Shown piece after piece: positions 43,566 through 52,848 of a DNA stretch of 64,000 nucleotides (its first letter is position 1; every line of letters begins with the position of its first letter). A model generated the notes under the pieces. The model was not told where the DNA came from. It did not search any database and worked only from the letters and a program-made list of their open reading frames with translations. A program made the position numbers and the translations under genes. Source of the stretch: Buttiauxella gaviniae (lineage in GTDB: Bacteria; Pseudomonadota; Gammaproteobacteria; Enterobacterales; Enterobacteriaceae); contig NZ_JBFMVT010000002.1 of the NCBI RefSeq assembly GCF_040786275.1, positions 4,402,001 through 4,466,000 of the forward strand. The letters run 5' to 3'.

Positions 43566-44234
43566 TTATTTCTGTGCAGTATCAAACATTGTGGCGTCGG
43601 TCGCCATATCGTCGATAACCTGTTTTAAGGTATCAACGGTTACCTTCGCGTTCTCATTGCTTACGGTTTTCCCTTCACCTTTACGCACCACGCGCATTAC
43701 CGGTTTATTGGTCGCGGCGTCAATCAGCTCACCTTCAAAATACAGGTTAGTTTCCATGGTGCGGTGGCCGGTTGCGGCTTCTGTGCCAGCAACGACCATC
43801 GCAATTGGGATAACTTCATAGAACTGCAAACCTTGTTTGCTGCTATCCACACCGGTAATCGCGCCACGGAAAATCAGACTGCGCGGGCCCGGCTTCGCTA
43901 CCAGCGGTTTACGTTCTGCCGCTGCCGCTTTCAGTTTGGTATTGGTGTAAGCCAGAACCTGATTCAGCGTCTGCTCACCGATCTGGGTGTTTGGTTTTGG
44001 CACCGGATAGTAGGTCACCGGGTTATAGACAAGGCTATCGTAATTACTGGTTTTGAAGTTCGGATCAACCCAACGCATAACGGTTTTACCGGTACTGGAT
44101 TTAGTTTCCTGTAAGCCAGAGTAATCTTTTAAAAAACCCGAATACTTCTCAGGTGCGGTAACCGATGACGAGCATCCAGCCAGAGCTAATAAGCCCGTCA
44201 GACAAGCAGCTTTAAAACAAAGAGAAGTGCGCAT
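43566..44234 (-). CDS. ydcL: YdcL, DUF3313 lipoprotein
   Basis: A 222-residue lipoprotein, the same length as E. coli YdcL. The signal peptide ends in the lipobox LALAGC with Cys21 followed by SSS, which favours outer-membrane sorting. The DUF3313 domain is recognisable: EKYSGFLKDYSGLQET, MRWVDPNF, GPRSLIFRGAITGVDSSKQG, GHRTMETNLYFEGELIDAAT. The function is unknown. It has its own promoter gap and shares the terminator at 43535. Confidence 0.92.
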   Translation of the reverse strand: MRTSLCFKAACLTGLLALAGCSSSVTAPEKYSGFLKDYSGLQETKSSTGKTVMRWVDPNFKTSNYDSLVYNPVTYYPVPKPNTQIGEQTLNQVLAYTNTKLKAAAAERKPLVAKPGPRSLIFRGAITGVDSSKQGLQFYEVIPIAMVVAGTEAATGHRTMETNLYFEGELIDAATNKPVMRVVRKGEGKTVSNENAKVTVDTLKQVIDDMATDATMFDTAQK

Positions 44235-44424
44235 GTTTAATCCCTGTAAATTTTATGTAACCCTTTCAGTTATAGCAAAAAATCGGTGAATTCAATGAAG
44301 TTAAAAATGCTATTTTTTAAATTTCAGATATCACACGCGAAATTTCTGTTTTACATGCGCATTCGTGGGCGCAAATCCCAACGATGAGATAACCTTAAAA
44401 GCTACCTTTATGTCTGGAGAAAAT

Positions 44425-44817
44425 ATGACACCTCATCTGCGCATTGCCCGGCCAGTAACGGATCTCGCTCAAAGCAAAGAGATGTATTGCCTGGGGTTGG
44501 GTTTGCAGGAAATTGGGGAGTTTAGCGAACATGATGGTTTTAGCGGGGTGATGCTTGGGCGGGAGGATTTAAGCTGGCACCTGGAATTTACCGTCTGCCA
44601 TCGCCATCCCGTTGAGCCTTCCGCTACGGTCGATGACTTGCTGGTACTCTATTTTCCGGACAATCTGCAATGGCAACAAGCCTGCCAGCAAATGCTGAAT
44701 GCAGGCTTTTTAACCATTAACAGCTTTAACCCTTACTGGGATGTGGCCGGGCGCACTTTCCTCGATAACGATGGCTATCGCATCGTGTTGCAAAACCGCG
44801 CCTGGCCGCCCGCTTAA
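44425..44817 (+). CDS. VOC-family (glyoxalase-like) protein
   Basis: A 130-residue single-chain VOC domain of the YycE type: [30 protein letters not shown] in the first half and [23 protein letters not shown] at the end. The start is ATG 44425 after CTGGAG. Metal ligands are only partly obvious (His4 or His83 region and Asp/Glu near the C-terminus), so it may be a binding protein or an enzyme. It converges on tehB with a 4-nt overlap. Confidence 0.82.
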   Translation: MTPHLRIARPVTDLAQSKEMYCLGLGLQEIGEFSEHDGFSGVMLGREDLSWHLEFTVCHRHPVEPSATVDDLLVLYFPDNLQWQQACQQMLNAGFLTINSFNPYWDVAGRTFLDNDGYRIVLQNRAWPPA

Positions 44818-45401
44818 ATCTTACGCGCCAGCATCGTGGCGAAACGCAGTTTAATGCGGTTACCTTCAGCGTCGGTTTTATGTAAAGCACCGACGTCTTC
44901 GTTATATTTAATCAATTCCCAGCCCGCGTAATAATCGCGCAATTCACCTTCAGCAAATGCAAACGGGAAGCCCACGGTGCACGGGAAATCTTCGGTATCC
45001 ATGGCCGCCACAATCAGGTTATAGCCGCCCACTTTAGTGCAACGCTGCATGTTAGCGATAAGGCCTGGGATAGTGTTGCGCTCTAAAAACATCATCACTA
45101 CGGTGGAAAGAATAAAATCGTATTCACCGTCAAACGTTAATGTGTTGAGGTCAACAACATCGGTGGTGATATTTTTTAGCCCTTCCGCCTCAATAATTCT
45201 GTTCACATTGCTGATGCTCATCTGGTTTTTATCCCAGGCGGTAACATCAAACCCTTTTTGATTCAGATACAGGCTGTTGCGCCCGCTCCCGCAGCCAAGA
45301 TCCAGCGTTTTACCCGGCGGTACAATTGTCGCCGCATTCACCACATCAGAATGGGTTGCCGTTAAGCCATATTTCTCGGTGTAATGATTTTCAGAAAGCA
45401 T
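44814..45401 (-). CDS. tehB: TehB, tellurite-resistance SAM methyltransferase
   Basis: A 195-residue class I methyltransferase close to E. coli TehB (197 residues). The SAM motif [27 protein letters not shown] lies near 33-60. TehB methylates tellurite, selenite or other nucleophiles and gives tellurite resistance when overexpressed with TehA. Its ATG directly follows the tehA stop with no gap, so the two form an operon. Confidence 0.93.
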   Translation of the reverse strand: MLSENHYTEKYGLTATHSDVVNAATIVPPGKTLDLGCGSGRNSLYLNQKGFDVTAWDKNQMSISNVNRIIEAEGLKNITTDVVDLNTLTFDGEYDFILSTVVMMFLERNTIPGLIANMQRCTKVGGYNLIVAAMDTEDFPCTVGFPFAFAEGELRDYYAGWELIKYNEDVGALHKTDAEGNRIKLRFATMLARKI

Positions 45402-46391
45402 TTAGTTTTTCCTTGTTGCAGGGCGCTCAACGCGCAGCAGTAATTTACCCTGGCAAAGCAGGATAATCGTACGCACCAGCAGGAGCCCGATGATGAAATT
45501 AGTGAAGATAAATAGCGGTACCGCAATCGCGGTAAAAAGCCCGTCATTGCTGCTATGGCTCAGATGTAGCGCCGTCGCGGCAAGGGCTGAAATACCAAAT
45601 GAAAAGCTCCAGAAAGACGCATTAAAAGGCTGCATCAAATACCAGGGCATCAGGCGGAACATAAACAGCAATTGCAGCAGACCGTAACCAAAAAGCATTT
45701 TGGCAAAGAAATCGGGTTCGCCACCGTTGACGCTCATGTACGCATTGCAGGCGACTAACGAGGGCGCGAGCTGGATCCCAAGCGACGTTCGCGCGGGCTC
45801 CGGCAGTTCTCCGGCGCTGCGCAAGCGGTGTAATATCGCAGGCTCAAGGCTGAGCCAGGAAAACACACCCGCGCCAAAGAACAGAATACCCAGGTCGTGA
45901 TAACCCAACGCACCGCAGGCCATGGCGCTAATAAAATTATTGGCAACCGTCGGCAGATAAAGACCCGGTGTGGTATCCGTGTGCGGGTGATGGCCACGCC
46001 ATAAACCGGCGCTTTGCCATGCGGCGTAAGACAGTTGCACCAGCGCCCCGAAGGCAAACATCCCCACTGCCAACGGGCGGAAATATGGCGCAACGGCAAT
46101 GGAAACTAACATGGTGGTTGCCGGAAACAGGCTGACGAAACTCCCCTTTAACGGATGGCGAATTTCATCAATCACCGTCTGCGGATACTTCACCAGACGC
46201 ACGATAAAAGCCAGGGCCAGCGCCAGCCAGACGGCGATCGCCAGAATTTCGAAAGACTCGCTAATCTCAGGCGGCACCGGCCAGATAGTAGCGGCATAAC
46301 GCCAGGCAAATCCCATCCCAATAATCCCAAGCACCATCCCAAAATACCCCGCCGGAAGGTTGAGCATGGTGCGAGTCGAAGAGTTGTTCAT
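45402..46391 (-). CDS. tehA: TehA, SLAC1-family membrane channel/transporter
   Basis: A 329-residue inner-membrane protein with ten helices, matching E. coli TehA in length and sequence: [23 protein letters not shown] at the N-terminus, [29 protein letters not shown] mid-protein. It is the TehA/SLAC1 anion-channel fold; in E. coli it contributes to tellurite and antiseptic resistance with TehB. A 23-bp NsrR-type operator lies 15 nt before its start, so nitric-oxide control is likely. Confidence 0.93.
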   Translation of the reverse strand: MNNSSTRTMLNLPAGYFGMVLGIIGMGFAWRYAATIWPVPPEISESFEILAIAVWLALALAFIVRLVKYPQTVIDEIRHPLKGSFVSLFPATTMLVSIAVAPYFRPLAVGMFAFGALVQLSYAAWQSAGLWRGHHPHTDTTPGLYLPTVANNFISAMACGALGYHDLGILFFGAGVFSWLSLEPAILHRLRSAGELPEPARTSLGIQLAPSLVACNAYMSVNGGEPDFFAKMLFGYGLLQLLFMFRLMPWYLMQPFNASFWSFSFGISALAATALHLSHSSNDGLFTAIAVPLFIFTNFIIGLLLVRTIILLCQGKLLLRVERPATRKN

Positions 46392-46405
46392 TTCGTTTAA
46401 AGTTT

Positions 46406-46428
46406 AAAATGTATTTTAAATGCATTTT
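46406..46428. promoter_or_regulatory. NsrR-type operator upstream of tehA
   Basis: AAAATGTATTT, one T, then AAATGCATTTT form the 11-1-11 inverted repeat known for NsrR (AANATGCATTT-N-AAATGCATNTT); one of the fixed positions differs. It sits in the divergent tehA/ydcK gap, 15 nt before the tehA ATG and 77 nt before ydcK. Confidence 0.7.
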
Positions 46429-46504
46429 ATGGGATTGCGCTGTGAAACACCAGCGAGGGATTTTCCTGCTACGGTTTAAGCAGGCGCGCAACAGAGAAAA
46501 ACCG

Positions 46505-47434
46505 ATGAACAAGTATCAGCTAACGGGCGATTCCCGCCTGCATGATTACCTGGTCGATGGCAATAAGCAGCAGGTGAAACTATGGCAAATCGTGGCGCTT
46601 TGCGACTTCAACGATGTGCGCCACGGGCAGCTCGGTGGCTGGGTTGAAAACGAGGATAATCTCAGCCAGCAGGGAAATTGCTGGATTTATAGTGATGAAA
46701 GTGTGGTGTTTGGCGGCTCAACCGTAGAAGAAGAGGCGCAAATTCATGGCGCTTCGACCCTCTGCCATCAGGCGCACGTTAGCGGTCAAAGCATCGTCAA
46801 TGAATCGCTGGTCAGCGGAGAGTGTCGTATTTACGATTCCGCCCGCATTCTGAATGGTAGCCAGGTCATCGCGGTTCGGGGCTTAACCGCAGACAACGAC
46901 CAGCTCCTGCAAATTTACGGCAACGCGACGGTGAATGCTTCCCGCGTGGTTCATCAGGCGCAAATTTTTGGCAACGCCGTGGTGAATAATGCGTTTATTG
47001 AACACCGCGCCGAAGTCTTTGGGCAGGCGATTCTTGAAGGCAATGACGAAAACAATATCTGGATTTGCGACTGCGCACGCGTTTTCGATAATGCGCGCAT
47101 TATTGCCGGGCGCGGTGACGACCAGATCCCAACCATTCGCTATTCTTCACAGGTTTACGGCAATGCGCTCATTGAAGGCGATTGTGTCCTTAAACACCAG
47201 GTACATATTTTTGATAATGCGACGCTGGTTGGCGGCCCTATTCAGTTAGATAACCAGGTGCAAATTTACGGCCAGGCGCGAGTGACCGGGAACGTTCTGA
47301 TAGAGAATAACGTACAGATTTACGATAAAGCAGCCATTGATGGTCTGAACGGTGAAGCGATTCATATTCGCGGCATTAAAGATATTAGCGGCGAGCAACG
47401 TATTACGCGCTCACCGTTTTACGGGGTATTTTAA
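46505..47434 (+). CDS. ydcK: YdcK, left-handed beta-helix (hexapeptide) protein
   Basis: A 309-residue protein resembling E. coli YdcK (326 residues). Most of it is imperfect hexapeptide repeats of the LbetaH type, such as VQIYGQARVTGNVLIENN and AEVFGQAILEG, as in acyl- and nucleotidyl-transferases. No catalytic domain is attached. The ATG at 46505 is preceded by AGAGAAAAACC; the frame is open upstream but not homologous. The function is unproven. It converges on rimL with a 4-nt overlap. Confidence 0.85.
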   Translation: MNKYQLTGDSRLHDYLVDGNKQQVKLWQIVALCDFNDVRHGQLGGWVENEDNLSQQGNCWIYSDESVVFGGSTVEEEAQIHGASTLCHQAHVSGQSIVNESLVSGECRIYDSARILNGSQVIAVRGLTADNDQLLQIYGNATVNASRVVHQAQIFGNAVVNNAFIEHRAEVFGQAILEGNDENNIWICDCARVFDNARIIAGRGDDQIPTIRYSSQVYGNALIEGDCVLKHQVHIFDNATLVGGPIQLDNQVQIYGQARVTGNVLIENNVQIYDKAAIDGLNGEAIHIRGIKDISGEQRITRSPFYGVF

Positions 47435-47994
47435 AATCCCTGGTCCACAATGCGCCCATAAATATGCTGGTCGTGAAACTCGCCGTTTAAAAACTCAGCC
47501 TGTTTCAATCTTCCTTCGAGCGTAAAACCGTTGCGCCGTGCCACCTGGTTGCTGGCGGCATTGCTGACAATACATTTAATGACGAAGCGGCGAGCGACTC
47601 CTTCACGGGCATATTTAATGATCACCGCCTCTAAGGCTCGCGAAATAACCCCCTGCCCCAGAACGTCTTTATCCAGCCAATAACCGATGTAAGCCGTCTT
47701 ATTGGTTGGCTCAATCTGGTTAAATGAAAACACGCCGACCATCTTCTCGCCGCGGAAAATCAGGAACATTTTTGCATAGCCGCGATGGTGCAAAATATAA
47801 TTGCCCTGCGCCATTTTGCGCGAATCTTCAACAGACAAAACATATTGCGGCCAGTCCATCGCCGTCTGTAACCAGGCTTTATTCTTTTGCACCAGCGCAA
47901 AAATCTCATCCACATAACGCTCATTAATTGAGTGCAGCGTTATCTCATCGTCAATATTAATAACGTCATCTTTCCACGTCTCAGAATCTTGCAC
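47431..47994 (-). CDS. rimL: RimL, ribosomal protein L12 N-terminal serine acetyltransferase
   Basis: A 187-residue GNAT enzyme similar along its length to E. coli RimL (179 residues): NKAWLQTAMDWPQYV, GNYILHHRGYAKMFLIFRGE, IEPTNKTAYIGYWLD, QVARRNGFTLEGRLKQAEFLNG. The acetyl-CoA loop is LGQGVISRAL. It acetylates the N-terminal Ser of L12 to give L7 in the ribosome. The N-terminus is about 8 residues longer than in E. coli. Confidence 0.92.
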   Translation of the reverse strand: MQDSETWKDDVINIDDEITLHSINERYVDEIFALVQKNKAWLQTAMDWPQYVLSVEDSRKMAQGNYILHHRGYAKMFLIFRGEKMVGVFSFNQIEPTNKTAYIGYWLDKDVLGQGVISRALEAVIIKYAREGVARRFVIKCIVSNAASNQVARRNGFTLEGRLKQAEFLNGEFHDQHIYGRIVDQGF

Positions 47995-48181
47995 GCCACT
48001 CTCCTTCTTTCATCATTGTGGAAAATAATGGTGCAGAAAATCGCTTTGCACCAGCGCTGTTCCCCACGAGTGCGCAAATATACCATTCATCTTTCATCTT
48101 GCAGGCACCATGCATTGTCGAGCCGGTTTCCGCGCTGGTACAGATATTGCTTAACATCTTTGTAACCCAAAGGAGACTGAG

Positions 48182-49339
48182 ATGAAAGCGATCATAATTG
48201 GCGGCGGCATTGGTGGACTTTCTGCGGCGATTGCCCTGAAAAGATGTGGCATAACAACCGAAGTCTATGAGGCGGTTAAAGAAATTCGGCCTGTTGGCGC
48301 AGCCATTTCGATTTGGCCCAACGGTGTGAAATGCCTGAACTGGCTCGGGATGAAAGAGCCGCTACAAAAACTGGGCGGCCCTATGGAATTTATGGCCTAT
48401 CAGGAATACGTTCACGGGCAAACGTTGACCCGCTTCAGCCTCGATCCTTTAGTCAAAAGCGTGGGCGAACGCCCCTACCCGGTTGCGCGTGCCGAATTAC
48501 AGGACATGCTGATCGACACCTACGGTCGCGCCGATATTCAGTTTGGAAAACGGGTAGCGCGAATTGAGGAGTATAACGGCGGCGTGCGGGCCTATTTTGA
48601 AGACGGCCACATTGCGCAGGGGGATGTTTTGATTGCCGCCGATGGCACGCACTCCGTCATTCGCCCCTATGTGCTCGGCCACCAGACCGAACGCCGCTAC
48701 GCGGGGTACGTTAACTGGAATGGGCTGGTTGCTATCGACGAATCCATCGCCCCCGCCAACCAATGGACGACCTTTGTGGGCGAAGGCAAACGCGTCTCTT
48801 TAATGCCGGTTGCCGGGAATCGTTTTTATTTCTTCTTCGATGTGCCGCTAGAAAAAGGCTTGCCTGAAGACCGTTCCACGGCCAAAGCCGATTTAACGCG
48901 CTATTTTGCTGGCTGGGCCGCACCGGTGCAAAAGCTGATTGCCGCGATTAACCCCGAAACCACCAATCGAATAGAAATTCACGATATCGAACCTTTTATG
49001 CAATTGGTGCGCGGACGTGTTGCACTTTTAGGTGATGCGGGTCACAGCACCACGCCAGATATTGGCCAGGGCGGTTGCGCCGCAATGGAAGACGCCGTCG
49101 TGCTGGCCGTTGCGCTGCAAACAAATTCTCTGGGCGTGGAGGATGCGCTCCTGCGCTATCAGGAAAAACGGGCCTGGCGCGTGAAAGATCTGGTTCTCAA
49201 AGCGCGTAAACGTTGCGATGTGACCCACGGAAAAGATATGAATATCACTCAAAACTGGTATGAAGAGTTGAAAAGTGAAACCGGCGAACGCGTGCTTTCC
49301 GGAATGCGCGAAACCATTCTGGGCGGGCCGCTGGAATAG
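48182..49339 (+). CDS. hpxO: HpxO, FAD-dependent urate hydroxylase
   Basis: A 385-residue flavin monooxygenase closely similar to Klebsiella HpxO. The FAD loop is IIGGGIGGLSAA (5-16); the second FAD motif reads VALLGDAGHSTTPDIGQGG near 280. Arg204 and Tyr216, important for urate binding in Klebsiella HpxO, fall at the same numbers here. It converts urate to 5-hydroxyisourate with NADH and O2. No other hpx gene is nearby, so the later steps to allantoin must be encoded elsewhere, or this is a lone gene. The ATG follows AAAGGAGACTGAG. Confidence 0.93.
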   Translation: MKAIIIGGGIGGLSAAIALKRCGITTEVYEAVKEIRPVGAAISIWPNGVKCLNWLGMKEPLQKLGGPMEFMAYQEYVHGQTLTRFSLDPLVKSVGERPYPVARAELQDMLIDTYGRADIQFGKRVARIEEYNGGVRAYFEDGHIAQGDVLIAADGTHSVIRPYVLGHQTERRYAGYVNWNGLVAIDESIAPANQWTTFVGEGKRVSLMPVAGNRFYFFFDVPLEKGLPEDRSTAKADLTRYFAGWAAPVQKLIAAINPETTNRIEIHDIEPFMQLVRGRVALLGDAGHSTTPDIGQGGCAAMEDAVVLAVALQTNSLGVEDALLRYQEKRAWRVKDLVLKARKRCDVTHGKDMNITQNWYEELKSETGERVLSGMRETILGGPLE

Positions 49340-49383
49340 CGTTGCACACGTTTTCATTCAGATTCTGAAGGATGTTCCAGAAA

Positions 49384-49443
49384 TGACGTCAGAAATTGAC
49401 GTCATTTTTTTATATGCTAGAATGACTTCATAAATTGACTTCA
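49384..49443 (+). promoter_or_regulatory. hicAB promoter with repeated operator
   Basis: The promoter is TTGACG (49396), 16 nt, then TAGAAT (49418) extended by TGC. Four 8-mers overlap it: TGACGTCA at 49384 and 49397, TGACTTCA at 49423 and 49436. All lie on a 13-nt grid, with the middle position (49410) empty. They cover the -35 and the start site, as expected for autorepression by HicB or the HicAB complex. Confidence 0.75.
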
Positions 49444-49454
49444 CGGAAGGATTC

Positions 49455-49728
49455 ATGGGATATGGCAAGGATTACCTCAGAACAAAACATCAAGGCACGT
49501 TAAAGCAGATTTTGTCAAACCAACGGCGTCTCACATCAAATGGCAGGATGTGGAAATGCTGATTGTGGCGTTAGGCGGCGAGGTCAACACCGGCAGAGGT
49601 TCGCGAGTACGTTTCTTGCTAAAAGGCAGTATTGCGTACTTTCATCGCCCCATCCGTCCCCAGAGACTGACAAAGGTGCCATCGTCAATTTACGAGAATG
49701 GTTCGAAAGTATTGGAGTCACACCATGA
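49455..49728 (+). pseudogene. hicA: Broken hicA toxin gene (two frameshifts)
   Basis: The frame starts at ATG 49455 after GGAAGG and reads ...KHQGTLKQIL. HicA homology continues in a second frame from about 49511 (KPTASHIKWQDVEMLIVALGG ... FHRP), and in a third frame from about 49653 (ETDKGAIVNLREWFESIGVTP, stop at 49728). Each switch is explained by the loss of one base in a homopolymer, a T-run at 49510-49513 and a C-run near 49648. No single frame encodes the whole toxin, an mRNA-cleaving dsRBD-like protein. Its last codons overlap hicB as ATGA. Either the toxin is inactivated or both changes are read errors. Confidence 0.8.
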
Positions 49729-50087
49729 CGGATTCACATTTAATCCCAAACACAATGGTCATCTGCGCCCAACCGGCACTGATCACCTGGGTTCCTGAAA
49801 TCAATCTGTTTCGCGGCAAGTTCCTGGGTCTTTCAGGCTATTGTGATTTTGTCGCCGACAGCGCAAAAGGCTTGATGCAAGAGGGTGAACTCTCCCTGAA
49901 AGAGTACCTTGCCGATTGTAAGACCAACGGCATTGACCCGTATGAGCGGGATGAAAAGATCAAAACGTTTACCCTACGCTATCCGGAATCCTTTGGGGAG
50001 CGCCTAGCTATTGCGGCAGCGGAAAAGCGGATGTCAGTGAACAGCTATATTGTGGAAATACTCAGTAAGCAGATGAAGTTGAAGTAA
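49725..50087 (+). CDS. hicB: HicB antitoxin
   Basis: A 120-residue antitoxin with an N-terminal degenerate RNase-H-like domain (GLSGYCDFVADSAKGLMQEGE) and a C-terminal ribbon-helix-helix DNA-binding part (FTLRYPESFGERLAIAAAEK then RMSVNSYIVEILSKQ). The start is ATG 49725, overlapping the hicA stop. It is intact although its partner toxin is frameshifted. It should still bind the repeated operator upstream and may now only control its own operon, or neutralise HicA encoded elsewhere. Confidence 0.88.
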   Translation: MTDSHLIPNTMVICAQPALITWVPEINLFRGKFLGLSGYCDFVADSAKGLMQEGELSLKEYLADCKTNGIDPYERDEKIKTFTLRYPESFGERLAIAAAEKRMSVNSYIVEILSKQMKLK

Positions 50088-50091
50088 AAAA

Positions 50092-50109
50092 CCCCGCTGC
50101 AAAGCGGGG
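50092..50109 (-). terminator. Terminator of opgD
   Basis: CCCCGCT and AGCGGGG form a 7-bp stem with a 4-nt loop; on the minus strand TTTTTT follows. It lies 10 nt beyond the opgD stop and directly after hicB on the other strand. Confidence 0.9.
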
Positions 50110-50118
50110 CCTGTAGAT

Positions 50119-51774
50119 TTACTTCATCACGCGGTCATCAACGTATTTACGTTTATCCGGCGCCGGTGGGAAATAGTGATACAGCCAGGTTTCGCTGATG
50201 GCATCGCCCTGGCAGCGCAGGAACATACGCATGTCTACCGGGTCGGTTGAATCATCCGTTGGGTACCAGTCAAACAGAATACGATAGCCGTCGAACGGCT
50301 CGACGTAGAGGATTTCAATCTGCTTAGCTTCGCCATTGGAAAGGGTGATCACCGGCTCGATACCCTTCGGTGCGGCAGCTTTTAAATCACCGCCGATAAA
50401 ATCGATAGCGAAACGGCGCGACCATTTTTCAGGGAAATGCTCACCCGGCGCCCATCCTTCCGGGAAGCTCCCCATACCGGTGCGGGTTGCGTAAACACGC
50501 GCCAGCGGTGACTGAATTGGCGGCAAACCGCTCCAGTACAGACGATATTTAAACTCCAGCTCATCCCCCGCTTTCACCGGTTTTTCCGGCTGCCAGAAGC
50601 AGACGATATTATCCAGCGTTTCACCCGTGGTTGGAATTTCCATCAGGCCGACGGTGCCTTTGCCCCACTTGTTCAGCGGCTCAACCCACAGGCTTGGGCG
50701 TTTGTTATACCAGCCCATAATGTCCTGATAGTTCGCGAACTCGTGGTCGAGCTGCAGCAAACCAAAGCCTTTCGGATTGTTGTCGGTATAGGCGTTGAAC
50801 TGCAATTTCTGCGGGTTATTCAGCGGACGCGTGACCCACTCCCCGTTGCCACGCCACATCGCCAGGCGGTCGGAGTCATGGATTTGCGGATGAATGGTGT
50901 CGCACATACGGCGTTCGTTGGTCCCGCAGGCGAACATGCTGGTCATCGGCGCGATACCGAGCTGTTTAATATCTTCTCGCGCATACAGATGGTTTTCGAC
51001 ATCCATGACCACGCGTTCGGCTTCGCAGCTAATCGTAAACTTGTAGGCACCCGTGACGCTTGCGCTATCGAGCAGCGCGTAAACCACAAATTTGGTGTCG
51101 CTCGCTTTCGGCGTTTCAAACCAGAATGAGGTGAAATCGGGGAACTCTTCGAGACGATCGGTATAGGTATTGATCGCAAGCCCACGCGCAGAAAGACCGT
51201 ATTGATAGGTGTTATCTACCGCACGGAAGTAGCTTGCGCCGAGGAACGAGACCACGTCGCGTCGCGCCAGTTCCGGAGATTTAAACGCTTTAAACCCGGC
51301 AAAACCGAGGTCTATCTGCCCTTCCAGTTGCTTCGTGTCCACACCCGCGTCGTTGTAGTTAAACAACTCCGGACGGAAGTGAATTTCACGCGCCTGATGG
51401 GTCGCGGAGTCCAGGGAGAACATGCGCACACGGCGGCGGAACCCCATCCCCACATGGAAGAACTGCACGTCTAACTGACGATTTTCAATGCCGTTCCACA
51501 GGGAATGCCCGGCATCGTACTGAATGGCGTTGTAAGCCTGCGGCGTCAGGTTTGCCAGCGTGTCAGGTAACGGACGAGGTTTGCCGACCCAGGGCTGCTT
51601 TGACAAGTCATGCGCCATAGACTGGAGCACAGAGAAATCGAACGAGGTGGTGCGACCATCGGCAATTTCAGACTCTGACGCAAAGGCTGCGCGAGAAAAG
51701 AGTGCGGCAAGTGAAGTAGTACCGCTGACTGCGGCGAGAGCCATTGAGGCTTTAATAAAACGTCTGCGATTCAT
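50119..51774 (-). CDS. opgD: OpgD (MdoD), periplasmic glucan biosynthesis protein D
   Basis: A 551-residue protein, exactly the E. coli OpgD length, if started at ATG 51774. The N-terminus [14 protein letters not shown] is a twin-arginine signal, cleaved after ...AAFA. The OpgG/OpgD domain follows, with blocks such as [11 protein letters not shown]-type [36 protein letters not shown] and [12 protein letters not shown]. In the periplasm it cleaves linear beta-1,2-glucan and controls the size of osmoregulated periplasmic glucans. An upstream in-frame extension to 51954 has no signal-peptide logic and is rejected. Confidence 0.95.
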   Translation of the reverse strand: MNRRRFIKASMALAAVSGTTSLAALFSRAAFASESEIADGRTTSFDFSVLQSMAHDLSKQPWVGKPRPLPDTLANLTPQAYNAIQYDAGHSLWNGIENRQLDVQFFHVGMGFRRRVRMFSLDSATHQAREIHFRPELFNYNDAGVDTKQLEGQIDLGFAGFKAFKSPELARRDVVSFLGASYFRAVDNTYQYGLSARGLAINTYTDRLEEFPDFTSFWFETPKASDTKFVVYALLDSASVTGAYKFTISCEAERVVMDVENHLYAREDIKQLGIAPMTSMFACGTNERRMCDTIHPQIHDSDRLAMWRGNGEWVTRPLNNPQKLQFNAYTDNNPKGFGLLQLDHEFANYQDIMGWYNKRPSLWVEPLNKWGKGTVGLMEIPTTGETLDNIVCFWQPEKPVKAGDELEFKYRLYWSGLPPIQSPLARVYATRTGMGSFPEGWAPGEHFPEKWSRRFAIDFIGGDLKAAAPKGIEPVITLSNGEAKQIEILYVEPFDGYRILFDWYPTDDSTDPVDMRMFLRCQGDAISETWLYHYFPPAPDKRKYVDDRVMK

Positions 51775-51984
51775 GCCTGAAAGAATGTCCTTCTTTTGTC
51801 GATGTGTTTCGTCCCACCAGGGCTGAAATCTGGCAATCAAGACCGCACACTCTAGACAAAAATCGCGACAAATCCAATCACCGACACCGACCTTTACGCA
51901 GCGGCACGCACTTTTTTTATATCTATGAGAATTCGATGAAAAAACGGCCAGCAAAGGGTGCAGCCGTCTTGAATATCAAGTTAA

Positions 51985-52045
51985 TGTCGGGTGGCGCTGC
52001 GCTTAACCGATCTCCATAAGGCGCTTGCAGCGCCAGCCACCCACT
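51985..52045. repeat. REP pair (BIME)
   Basis: GTCGGGTGGCGCTGCGCTTA and an inverted partner GCGCTTGCAGCGCCAGCCAC lie just after the binding-protein gene stop (52060, minus). The remaining 51775-51984 part is the upstream region of opgD and shows no gene. Confidence 0.7.
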
Positions 52046-52059
52046 ATCGGCCGGGCCGC

Positions 52060-52836
52060 TTATTTCACGCTGACATCAATTCCAGGGAAATACTTCTTCG
52101 CAAGCGCAGTAATGGTGCCGTCCGCGCGGACTTTGTCGATAGCCGCATCAAGCTGCTTCTTGGTTTGCTCATCGCCTTTACGCAGGCCGTAACCAATCCC
52201 GCTGCCGAGAATCGTGTCATCGCTCACCGGCTGGCCAATAAAACCAAACCCTTTGCCCTGCGGTTTGCTTAAAAAGCCCGCCTGACCGGCGGCTGACATC
52301 ACCAGCGAAGCGTCGATGCGGCCATTGAGCAAGTCGCCCCACGCCATATTCTGGTCTTTATAAGAGACGACGGTAACGCCCTCTTTTTCCCAGTGTTCTT
52401 TGGCATAGGTTTCCTGAATGGAGCCTTGCAGCACGCCGATAGTTTTCCCTTTCAGCCCTTGCGCAGTGGCCTGCATGCCGCTCCCGCTTTTACCCACCAA
52501 CTGAGACGGAATACGGTAAATCGGCTGGGTGAAGTCGATACTTTTACGGCGCTGGTCGGTGATGTTCATTGCTGAGTTAATCGCATCAAACTTCTTCGCC
52601 ATCAGCCCCGGGATCAGCGCATCAAACGACGTTTCAACCCAGGAGCATTTCAGGCTGGCAGCCTTACAAATCGCGTTACCCAGCTCGATATCAAACCCTT
52701 CCAGTTCGCCCGCCGAATTACGGCTTTCAAACGGTGGATATTCCGCTTCCACGCCATACCGTAACTCGCTTGCCGCTGACGCCGCGAACGACGCGCACAT
52801 TCCTACCAACAAACTTAACGCATAAATTTTTTTCAT
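52060..52836 (-). CDS. Basic amino-acid-type periplasmic binding protein (ArgT/HisJ-like)
   Basis: A 258-residue family-3 solute-binding protein. Signal peptide MKKIYALSLLVGMCASFAAS with cleavage at ASA. The mature part shows LRYGVEAEYPPFESRNSAGE, GFDIELGNAIC, FDALIPGLMAKKFDAINSAM and MNITDQRRKSIDFTQPIY, the ligand-cleft blocks of lysine/arginine/ornithine or histidine binding proteins. No permease or ATPase gene is next to it, so it must share those of another system. It starts 12 nt after the aminotransferase stop and is probably co-transcribed. Confidence 0.88.
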   Translation of the reverse strand: MKKIYALSLLVGMCASFAASAASELRYGVEAEYPPFESRNSAGELEGFDIELGNAICKAASLKCSWVETSFDALIPGLMAKKFDAINSAMNITDQRRKSIDFTQPIYRIPSQLVGKSGSGMQATAQGLKGKTIGVLQGSIQETYAKEHWEKEGVTVVSYKDQNMAWGDLLNGRIDASLVMSAAGQAGFLSKPQGKGFGFIGQPVSDDTILGSGIGYGLRKGDEQTKKQLDAAIDKVRADGTITALAKKYFPGIDVSVK

Positions 52837-52848
52837 TATGACCTCGTA

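Noticed and set aside
51775-51954. N-terminal extension of OpgD by 60 codons
   Set aside because: It would bury the twin-arginine signal; ATG 51774 gives the exact E. coli length.
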